This document shows, piece by piece, positions 1 to 5,758 of a DNA stretch of 5,758 nucleotides. Origin of the DNA: CAZNDN01 sp964571815 (GTDB lineage: Bacteria > Fibrobacterota > Chitinivibrionia > Chitinivibrionales > WJKA01). A program made the translations under genes and the position numbers. Within the stretch, counting starts at the first letter, position 1, and each line of letters begins with the position of its first letter. The notes below the pieces were generated by a model. That model was not told the origin of the DNA. It did no database searches and saw only the letters and a list, made by a program, of their open reading frames with translations. The DNA lies in contig CAZNDN010000202.1 in assembly GCA_964571815.1 (NCBI GenBank), forward strand, positions 1 to 5,758. The letters run 5' to 3'.

Positions 1-97
1 GCATCTTCGTAAACTCTTCAATTGATTTGTCCAGATCGGGTATGGTGAATCTCGTGTATGCTTCGGGGATGCCGGTACCCGTCGGATCGTCATGCAT
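1..97 (-). CDS. Possible 5' end of a further gene, running off the left edge (weak)
   Basis: One minus-strand frame stays open from just after a TAA at 121-119 down to base 1. From the ATG at 97-95 it would read MHDDPTGTGIPEAYTRF, then TIPDLDKSIEEFTKM, which has a protein-like composition. The other two minus frames here are either stopped (at 92-90 and 20-18) or unconvincing. There is no good Shine-Dalgarno sequence before the ATG; the bases just upstream read GGCACCAC. I do not recognise the product. It may instead be a decayed gene fragment, since the same frame also encodes plausible residues (RWFAWHH) between the TAA and the ATG. It lies about 125 bases downstream of the lipoprotein gene in the same orientation. 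With only 32 codons visible, chance openness cannot be excluded. Confidence 0.22.
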   Translation of the reverse strand, partial: MHDDPTGTGIPEAYTRFTIPDLDKSIEEFTKM

Positions 98-221
98 GTG
101 GTGCCACGCAAACCAGCGTTACGATGCAACCGGTTGGCACGGACGGGGAGTCCCGAGTGACGGTTCGGATCAGGGAATAGCTGTTCGTTGGAATGCCGGG
201 TTCGGAGTTACGTACCGGTCA

Positions 222-686
222 CTATTGCGAGGGTGGAGCGATGGCGAAAAAATCGTCGGAATAATCCTCGAACCTGGTTTCTTTGTACTGGTGCAGCCAG
301 ATGCTCGCCTGATCGGTCACCAGCGAAACCGTGTCTTTGACGGCACCCGGAGGAACGACCCAGGAGTAATTCCCCCACTGGTCGTCGCCGATTCTTACGG
401 AGAACTGCGAAGTGATCAACACTGTCCGCACGCCGCCGTCAAGCAGAAGCTTTATCACGACGTCGTCGACCGAATCGGTGTCGGCCGTCCACCGTATCCT
501 CAGGGTATCACCGGCCGAGAAGCGTTCTCCGCCGTTGGGAGAGAGCACCGTTAAGGACGTGCCCGGAACAGGCTCTTCTTGATCGGGTCCATTGGTGGTT
601 CCGTTGCAGGACAGGAACACCACGACCATGCACATCACGCACGACATCAGTATAACAGCAGGTTTTGTACTCCGAAAGAGCATCAT
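222..686 (-). CDS. Predicted lipoprotein with a Kre9/KNH-type (Ser-Thr-rich anchored family) domain
   Basis: A 154-residue protein. Residues 1-26 are a basic start (FRSTK) followed by a long hydrophobic stretch ending FLSC, so Cys27 is the likely lipidated residue. Phe at -3 makes the lipobox imperfect, and Cys16 and Cys19 lie further inside the hydrophobic stretch. A short polar linker (NGTTNGPDQEEP) follows. Residues about 45-150 form one beta-rich domain opening with LSPNGGERFSAGDTLRIRW, the typical start of bacterial Kre9/KNH-type domains. It has the later YSWVVP strand and ends SDDFFAIA. In bacteria such domains occur on secreted and surface proteins; a specific function is not known, and none can be read from this sequence. 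The start is one of two adjacent ATGs at 686 and 683, preceded by GAGGT. It is 159 bases downstream of the NPCBM gene, with a stem-loop between, so it may be transcribed separately. Confidence 0.85.
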   Translation of the reverse strand: MMLFRSTKPAVILMSCVMCMVVVFLSCNGTTNGPDQEEPVPGTSLTVLSPNGGERFSAGDTLRIRWTADTDSVDDVVIKLLLDGGVRTVLITSQFSVRIGDDQWGNYSWVVPPGAVKDTVSLVTDQASIWLHQYKETRFEDYSDDFFAIAPPSQ

Positions 687-690
687 AGTA

Positions 691-695
691 ACCTC
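691..695 (-). promoter_or_regulatory. Ribosome binding site of the lipoprotein gene
   Basis: On the minus strand GAGGT lies 4 bases before the ATG at 686 and 7 bases before the adjacent in-frame ATG at 683. The second spacing is the more usual one, so the protein may start one codon later than annotated. Either choice leaves the signal peptide unchanged in practice. Confidence 0.55.
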
Positions 696-792
696 ATCCC
701 CACAATGCGCCCGCAGGCGTCACTATACTCCGTTTCACCCAGAGAATATACGACATGTGGTGGTATCGGCCATGCGTGATCCTACGCGACGA

Positions 793-828
793 TGTCCGGC
801 GGTGCTCGTGCGTACCGACCGCCGGACA
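793..828 (-). terminator. Stem-loop after the NPCBM gene, possible terminator or processing hairpin
   Basis: A perfect 11-bp inverted repeat: TGTCCGGCGGT at 793-803 and ACCGCCGGACA at 818-828, with a 14-base loop. It begins 17 bases after the stop codon of the NPCBM gene, where an intrinsic terminator is expected. No U-run follows the stem on the minus strand (the next bases read TCGTCGCGTAGG), so it is not a classical rho-independent terminator. It could be a U-less terminator, a 3'-end stabilising hairpin, or a protein-binding palindrome upstream of the lipoprotein gene. Confidence 0.45.
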
Positions 829-845
829 CAGCGCCCTTTCCCGGC

Positions 846-2621
846 TCAGGGCACTACCATTCTCACGCTGCGGCTATGGTGCGCAGAGCGAACATCCACG
901 ACATAGACTCCGCGGGAGCGCTTGCCCATGGCATGGGAGACAATCCCCTCCGACCCGGTGGTCTTTCGCACTCGCGCCACCCTGCCTCGCGCATCGCTCA
1001 GGGTAACGGTATACGTACGATGCGGACGCAGGCGGGATACGGTAAGCCGTGTACCGGACAGCGCCACCGCGGGAGCAAAGGCCGACGCGCCGCCAGGCAG
1101 TGCACCACGGCGGGCACGGTTCGTCGCACTCCTGTCGGGAAACCGGTAGAGCAGGCCCGGTACCGTACCGTTTTGAACATCCACAATGCCCGCGGCGAAT
1201 CTGTTGCCGCCGTCGTTTTCGACAAGCTTGAAGAGGAAATGGTTTTCCCCTTCAACCAGGGAAAAGACGCTTGAGGTCTGCTCCGTGTTGTTGTCCCAGC
1301 CCGATGCGGACAGGACCACGGTCCCGTTGTGCCATGCCGTTATGTCATCGTCATGACGATACGCCAGTTTGACCTCCCGTGCCCGGGGAGAAAGGACGGT
1401 AATGTGCCAGAAAGCAACGAAGTTGTCCCGTGAACCATCGGCCCATGTCCCGTTGTTGTCGGTACAAACCGCCCACGTGCACTCTCCCCCGCCGGCGGTA
1501 ACGCTCTCGCCGTCGGAGGGTATGGCGCCGGCGCCGCCGGCATAGTTCTGCTCGATATCCGAAGCCGCTTCCTTCGGAAGATACGGAGAGCCCTGCGCAT
1601 CCTCCAGACACAGCAGCTCCGAGAAATAACCGTCATCCAGCGGAATGCCTTCCAGGTACGTGAAGGCCAGGGACTGCTGCTGCAGCGCATTGGGCGTTGA
1701 GGCGATGTCGTTGATAGAAGAGACGGTCAGAGTGTATGTTGCTTTCAATGTCATCGGCGAGGTGGTCAACCGCACCGACTTTCCGCCCGCATCAAGCGCG
1801 GCGTTCTCAACGCCGATCCCGTCACTGATTGAGTAGTTGGCAACGTTTTCGGCCGACTCCTGCGTCACCTTTTCGTCGAATACCACCTTCACGGCGGTCT
1901 CCGACAGCGGCGCAACCGATTTCAGCTCAGGCGGGTCTTCATCGGGACCGGCGATCAGCTTCGGATCGCCCAGTTGGATGAAATCGCAATACGTGGCCCC
2001 GATAAGGCGAGGGCATCCGGGGTAGGTGCCGCCCGAGTGATACGGCGCATCGCAAGGTTCGATCCCCCACGGCGAGAGATGAAGCGCCAGCTCCTGGACG
2101 CCCGCGACATCGTACGTACTCAGGACCGGTTTGGTCCGCGCATTGACATAGAGCGTATCCCCGATTTGACGGCCGTCACCCCATACCGAAATGCTCGCGC
2201 CGGCGCCGATTTTGATGTGGGTCAGGGACTCTTCGCTCTTCCTCTCAAGCTTGTAGAACCTTCCCGTTTCATCGACGATACCCCACTCGCTCCAACTGTT
2301 GCCGGCGTAGTCGGATATCCCTCCGTAGAACTGCAGCTTCCGGTACTTTCCGTCGAGGGCATACTTGACAACAGCAAGGCCGTTGTGATGCGGAAGTATG
2401 GCAAGGCCCTTTTCGAATGTTCTCCCTTCGATGGTAACAGGGTTGAGGTTGTCTCCCTCGGTAACCATATCTTTGCAGAGCGGGTCGCAGTATCCCGTTC
2501 GGGAACCGGTCACCGATATCTCCTGCAGATCGCTGAGAAAGACTTCTTCGGCCGAGACCGGCACGAAGCTCACCAGCCCCACCGCCGCGCCGTACAGGCC
2601 CCGCACCAATGCTCGCGTCAT
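846..2621 (-). CDS. Secreted NPCBM-like carbohydrate-binding protein with Ig-like domain and sorting-like C-terminus
   Basis: A 591-residue protein from the ATG at 2621, chosen because AAGGAG lies 6 bases upstream and a clean signal peptide follows (residues 1-24, ending PVSA before EEVFLSDL). A GTG at 2666 with GGAGG before it would add 15 residues ahead of the signal peptide and is less likely. Residues about 25-220 resemble NPCBM domains: the opening VFLSDL, then IEGRTFEKGLAILPHH, VVKYALDGKYRKLQFYGGI and YDVAGVQELALHL. Cysteines at 45, 49, 190, 203 and 212 could form disulfides. Residues about 230-323 are an SbsA-type Ig-like domain. Residues about 326-483 are a beta-sandwich of uncertain family with HDDDITAWHNG and VEGENHFLFKLVEN, reminiscent of accessory domains in glycosidases. 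Residues about 515-591 are a C-terminal module shared with the neighbouring large enzyme, ending GVYVVDVRSAHH and VRMVVP. I see no catalytic domain, so a glycan-binding or surface-anchoring role is inferred. It follows the large gene by 84 bases, a plausible operon. Confidence 0.88.
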   Translation of the reverse strand: MTRALVRGLYGAAVGLVSFVPVSAEEVFLSDLQEISVTGSRTGYCDPLCKDMVTEGDNLNPVTIEGRTFEKGLAILPHHNGLAVVKYALDGKYRKLQFYGGISDYAGNSWSEWGIVDETGRFYKLERKSEESLTHIKIGAGASISVWGDGRQIGDTLYVNARTKPVLSTYDVAGVQELALHLSPWGIEPCDAPYHSGGTYPGCPRLIGATYCDFIQLGDPKLIAGPDEDPPELKSVAPLSETAVKVVFDEKVTQESAENVANYSISDGIGVENAALDAGGKSVRLTTSPMTLKATYTLTVSSINDIASTPNALQQQSLAFTYLEGIPLDDGYFSELLCLEDAQGSPYLPKEAASDIEQNYAGGAGAIPSDGESVTAGGGECTWAVCTDNNGTWADGSRDNFVAFWHITVLSPRAREVKLAYRHDDDITAWHNGTVVLSASGWDNNTEQTSSVFSLVEGENHFLFKLVENDGGNRFAAGIVDVQNGTVPGLLYRFPDRSATNRARRGALPGGASAFAPAVALSGTRLTVSRLRPHRTYTVTLSDARGRVARVRKTTGSEGIVSHAMGKRSRGVYVVDVRSAHHSRSVRMVVP

Positions 2622-2627
2622 TGCACT

Positions 2628-2633
2628 CTCCTT
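2628..2633 (-). promoter_or_regulatory. Ribosome binding site that fixes the start of the NPCBM gene
   Basis: AAGGAG on the minus strand with a 6-base spacer to the ATG at 2621, an ideal arrangement. It supports that start over the upstream in-frame GTG at 2666, because a signal peptide begins directly at this ATG. The GTG is itself preceded by GGAGGGG, so an alternative longer product cannot be ruled out from sequence alone. Confidence 0.7.
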
Positions 2634-2705
2634 GTTACGATGAAGAATCCGAACCGATTCCGTCACCTGTCACCCCTCCGTTCCCCACTCGCATGGTTTC
2701 GCTCC

Positions 2706-5700
2706 TCACGGCATCACCAGTTTGAGGGTGCAGCGGTGTTGAGCCGAGAGAACGGCTACCACGTACACACCACCCGCCGAGCCGTTTTCCACGGAAAGCG
2801 AGGCAACGCCGCCCGGTCCGACGCTCCGGCGGAAACGCCGCACCCTCCCGCGCGCATCGGTGAGCGTGAAGGCGTAATCCCGGTCCGGGTACAATCCGCT
2901 CACTCGAAGGGTCCTGCCGTTGAACCGTGCCCGCACGGGAGCCACGCCCGCCGTGTGATCGGCAGAGGACTGCGCAAGGGCGGTCGCATCACCGCCGGCG
3001 CCAACAAACACGGTGTACATGTTCCCCGCACCGCCCGGCATGTTGCCGCCAAGGGTCACCGTGCCGGCATCGAAATCCTTCTTATACACCTCCGAGCAGC
3101 CGTCACCGCACACCTGCTCGCCGGTCGCGCTCCATGACGACAACCACGGCGGAAGGTCGGTGTCGTGACGATACGCAACGTAGACTGTTGCCTTGCGGTT
3201 GACGGCAAAACTCAGAAACGACTCGCCGCTCTCACTCTTGTCGTCGTTGGCGGTCCGGATGTAAGCCATGCCGGCAAAATCGCCCAGCGACTCCCACGTG
3301 AAGCCGCGGTCAATGAACTGCTCGTCGCCCTCGGCAATCGCCTCCACAATCTCATAGGTCTTGCCGCTCGCAACGGTCACGTTGGTTATTTGAACCTCGC
3401 CGGAGAGCATGAATTCCATCTGTCCCCCGCCGGTGTTGGCGTTGGGCGACCGGTCGACTATGTTGGACACGGTCAGGGAATAGGTGGTCTTCTCGGCAAG
3501 CGCCGACGTGGTAAGCACCACCGACAGGTTGTCTTCTTCCAGGACGGCGGCATCGACCGTGATGCCTCCGTTGATCTCGTAGTTGTCGGTGTTCTCCGCC
3601 GATTCCCGGGTTACCGTTTCGTTGAAACGCACCATCACCGACGTAGCCGACTGCGCATTGACTGATGCCAATGCGGGCGGTGAGGTATCGTTCTCCGCCT
3701 CGGTCGTGGCCGACGCCTCGGGGCTCTTCTCCCCCTCCAGTCCCTCGCCGTTGACCGCGGAAACGCGATACTTGTAGGTCGTGCCCTCACCGAGCCCCTC
3801 ATCGCTGTAACTCGTGTTGTCGGAGGTTCCGACCTNNNNNNNNNNNNNNNNNNNNNNNNNNNNNNNNNNNNNNNNNNNNNNNNNNNNNNNNNNNNNNNNN
3901 NNNNNNNNNNNNNNNNNNNNNNNNNNNNNNNNNNNTCTGGTCGTCCGATGCCGCATCCCAGGTCAGGTCAATCTGCGAATTGCCCGCGGCCGTGGCGGCA
4001 AGATTCGAGGGGGCCGACGGAGGCGTGTCGTCGGGATCGGGTCCGGAAGTCGTGGCCGACGCCTCCGCGCTCTTGCCTCCCTCCAGACCCACGCCGTTGA
4101 CCGCGGAAACCCGGTACGTATATTCGCTGCTCTCTTCAAGCCCCTGGTCGCTGTAAGAAGTGTTGTCGCTGGTGCCGATCTTCTCACCGCCGCGATAAAT
4201 GTTGTAACCGCCGATGCCGCTCTGGTCGTCCGATGCCGCATCCCAGGTCAAGTCAATCTGCGAATTGCCCGCGGCCGTGGCGGCAAGATTCGAGGGGGCC
4301 GACGGAGGCGTGTCGTCCACGGGCGGGCTCTGGTCACCGAAACTGCCCACGGCGACCGCCCAGTCCGACGAGGACCCGAGATTGAACGTATGATTTTCGG
4401 CCGACACCATACCCAGGTCAATCTCCGCGTACGAATTCCGTGTGTCTACCGCGATTGCCGGGAGGGGGCCCGAAAAACCCGAAAGATCCACGGTTATTTC
4501 GTTTGTGCCCCTTCGGTAGGCAACCAGACTCCGGCTCGACTCGGATACGAGGACCCACGTGTTGCTTCCGCCGAGTTCGTTGTGCGGCTCCATGTCAAGG
4601 AGAAACCGCTTGTTGTCGACCCAGAACCTGCCGTGCGTCTTCAGTTGGTCCCGATTCTGCCACTCCGGCTCGTACTTCTCGCTTGTCCAGTGAGCACTCG
4701 CGCCGCCGGCCATGACAAAGGCCCACAGAGACTGCAGTGTCGTGTTGTCGTCCCAGACACCGTCGCGGCCGCGATTGAAGTTGCGCTCGAAGAGCACCGG
4801 CCGATTGCCGGAACCGTTCAACCGGTTGCGCGCATCGCCGTACGCATTGTCGGCGCTGCCGGGCCGGTCGTCGTTGCTTGCCACGGTCACCGATATGCCG
4901 TCGTAGTACCGTCGCGTCCAAATCAGGTGCGGCCAGGCAAATCGCTCATTGAGATAGTCCGCCCACGCGTCGCACTTTCCGTTGTCCATGAACTCTTCAA
5001 GGTCATATCCGTAGCTCAGTCCCCAGCCGGGGAGTGCGCCCAGTCGAGCGGCAATGTAGCGCTGCAGACGGCGGTCCACATACCCGTTGATTCCGCCGGG
5101 AAGCGATGCCGCACTCCAGTCGTGACCCTGGTCACCCCACATGCGGATATCCAGACTCAAACCCCGCCCGTGCACTTGTTGTATATAGTTCTCCAGCATC
5201 CTGAACACCGTCAGGTCGGGGTTTTCGTTGTTGTGCTCAGCCCCCGCCCATATTCCCCACTTGAACCAGGCGTGACGGAAACATATCCATACCGCATCAA
5301 ACCCGTACGCGACAGCATCATCGAGCTGCGGTTTGAAATACCCGTTCAGGTTATCCGATGGACCGTTTTGTTTCCCCCAGAACCAGCATCGCTGATCGGT
5401 ATACACACGCCGTATCTGACCGCGCAACTCCCCGTCATTACCTACCTGCCAGGCATACTTGTTCCCGTGACCGGTCGAGAAACCCAGTGCATCGGGATCG
5501 CCCGCGGCAACGGAAACACTCGCGGTGTGGCCGTTGAGATCGGCATCACCGCTGCCGGTAGTCAGGCTCCAGTCACCGACAATATCCCCGGTGAACCGGA
5601 ATTTCCACGTTGTCCCCCCGTCGTAGAACATCTCAAATTCACGCTTTGCTCCGCTGGTGTGCGTTGCGGTTACCGTTGCCACCACATCAAAAGCATTTCC

Positions 5701-5758
5701 GTCCCACGAGGGATTGTTGACCTGCCACTCTTCATACTGCCAGATCGTTGCCGAACGG
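2706..5758 (-). CDS. Large secreted glycoside-hydrolase-like protein (DUF5060, TIM barrel, FN3 repeats, Ig-like, sorting C-terminus); 5' partial, interrupted by a gap
   Basis: The frame is open to the right edge, so the first codons and the signal peptide lie outside. Numbering from the first visible codon (5757), residues 1-85 match a DUF5060 domain (IWQYEEW, MFYDGGTTWKFRF, GDWSL). Residues about 112-390 look like a TIM-barrel catalytic domain of the DUF4038/apiosidase-like type. Glu254 or Glu255 in GYDLEEF is the candidate acid/base, and Glu324 in RPVLFER the candidate nucleophile; WAFVMAGGASAHW follows. Residues 399-471 resemble the collagen-binding-like domain often found after such barrels. 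FN3 repeats follow at 483-570 and from 578 into the N run. After the gap come the rest of an FN3, an SbsA-type Ig-like domain (about 3680-3400), a beta-sandwich module (about 3395-2985) and a C-terminal module (2927-2709) homologous to the next gene's. The parts before and after the gap are in different frames only because the gap is padded to 100; a 39-base gap restores one frame of at least 996 codons. The substrate is unknown; plant-type or algal polysaccharide is a guess. Confidence 0.85.
3702..4026 (-). repeat. Second FN3 repeat, containing the assembly gap
   Basis: It starts TPPSAPSNLAATAAGNSQ, exactly like the first repeat, and its first part (3936-4032 with a little linker) matches 4221-4317 at 96 of 97 bases. 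The only difference is a synonymous Leu codon at 3966 versus 4251. After the gap it resumes at GTSDNTSYSDEGLGEG and ends EASATTE, where it has diverged clearly from the first copy. The repeat period is 285 bases (95 codons). The apparent length is inflated by the 100 Ns. Confidence 0.85.
3836..3935. other. Assembly gap (100 Ns) inside the FN3 repeats
   Basis: Exactly 100 Ns, the conventional placeholder for a gap of unknown size. Aligning its flanks to the intact first repeat shows the missing piece should correspond to 4182-4220 (39 bases, encoding most of SGIGGYNIYRGGEK). With 39 bases the reading frames on both sides become one. Additional whole 285-base repeats could also be missing without changing the frame. 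Confidence 0.95.
4048..4311 (-). repeat. First FN3 repeat of the large enzyme
   Basis: A complete fibronectin type III module of 88 residues, from TPPSAPSNLAATAAG to EASATT, with the family landmarks IDLTWDAASDD, GYNIYRGG, the Tyr of the EYTYRVSAVN strand, and the following NGVGLEG. Such modules act as spacers between catalytic and anchoring parts of extracellular bacterial glycosidases. It is linked to the next copy by SGPDPDD. Confidence 0.85.

Noticed and set aside
142..160. Small hairpin CGGG-GAGT-CCCG downstream of the lipoprotein gene
   Set aside because: Only a 4-bp stem without a U-run; expected by chance in GC-rich DNA.
27..554. A 175-codon plus-strand open frame at the left
   Set aside because: Mostly antisense to the lipoprotein gene, which has a signal peptide, ribosome binding site and recognisable domain. 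The plus-strand product has none of these.
722..750. TATAGT and TATATT as -10 promoter boxes for the lipoprotein gene
   Set aside because: No matching -35 box is found at suitable spacing for either, and the alternative FCB-type TAnnTTTG box is absent. Two AT-rich hexamers are not enough.
1974..3137. A 387-codon open frame on the plus strand
   Set aside because: It lies antisense across two well-supported minus-strand genes and the space between them. Its product is rich in Arg, His and Pro with no domain, as expected for a shadow frame in GC-rich coding DNA.
2706..3956. A separate gene starting with MRHRTTR just right of the gap
   Set aside because: That apparent start is an out-of-frame reading of the FN3 repeat and is joined to the downstream part only through the Ns. 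The repeat alignment shows the downstream part is the continuation of the large enzyme.
5683..5685. GTG at 5685 as the start of the large enzyme
   Set aside because: The frame continues upstream to the edge with clear DUF5060 residues (IWQYEEWQVNNPSWDGNAF), so this GTG is an internal Val codon.

Overview
This 5.8 kb window comes from a metagenome-style assembly: it contains one run of exactly 100 Ns at 3836-3935. It looks like part of a secreted carbohydrate-degradation locus of a Gram-negative bacterium. All convincing genes lie on the minus strand, so the transcription order runs from right to left. The base composition is GC-rich. The FCB supergroup (for example a Fibrobacterota- or Bacteroidota-like lineage) is the best guess. 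The reasons are multidomain secreted proteins with a shared C-terminal module resembling type IX secretion sorting domains, the DUF5060, NPCBM-like and Ig-like domains, and a small lipoprotein with a Kre9/KNH-like domain. No phylogenetic marker gene is present, so the lineage is inference only.

Layout, right to left. (1) 5758-2706 is a very large exported glycoside-hydrolase-like protein whose extreme N-terminus lies beyond the window. Its order is DUF5060, TIM-barrel catalytic domain, collagen-binding-like domain, at least two FN3 repeats, SbsA-type Ig-like domain, beta-sandwich module and sorting-like C-terminus. The N run falls inside the FN3 repeats and artificially breaks the reading frame; comparison of the repeats shows one gene, not two. 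(2) 2621-846, 84 bases downstream, encodes a secreted protein with an NPCBM-like carbohydrate-binding domain, an Ig-like domain, an accessory beta-sandwich and the same C-terminal module. It has no recognisable catalytic domain. (3) After a perfect 11-bp inverted repeat comes 686-222, a predicted lipoprotein with a Kre9/KNH-type domain. (4) From about 118 to the left edge there is a short open minus-strand reading frame that could be the start of, or a remnant of, a further gene.

Reading of the whole: gene 1 probably supplies a surface-attached or secreted polysaccharide-cleaving activity, and gene 2 a companion glycan-binding protein exported by the same route. The lipoprotein may be a separate envelope component. 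I see no RNA genes, CRISPR array, insertion sequence, phage genes or defence system. The most useful observations are the resolvable assembly gap, the near-identical repeat halves around it, and the domain cassette shared by the two neighbouring exported proteins.
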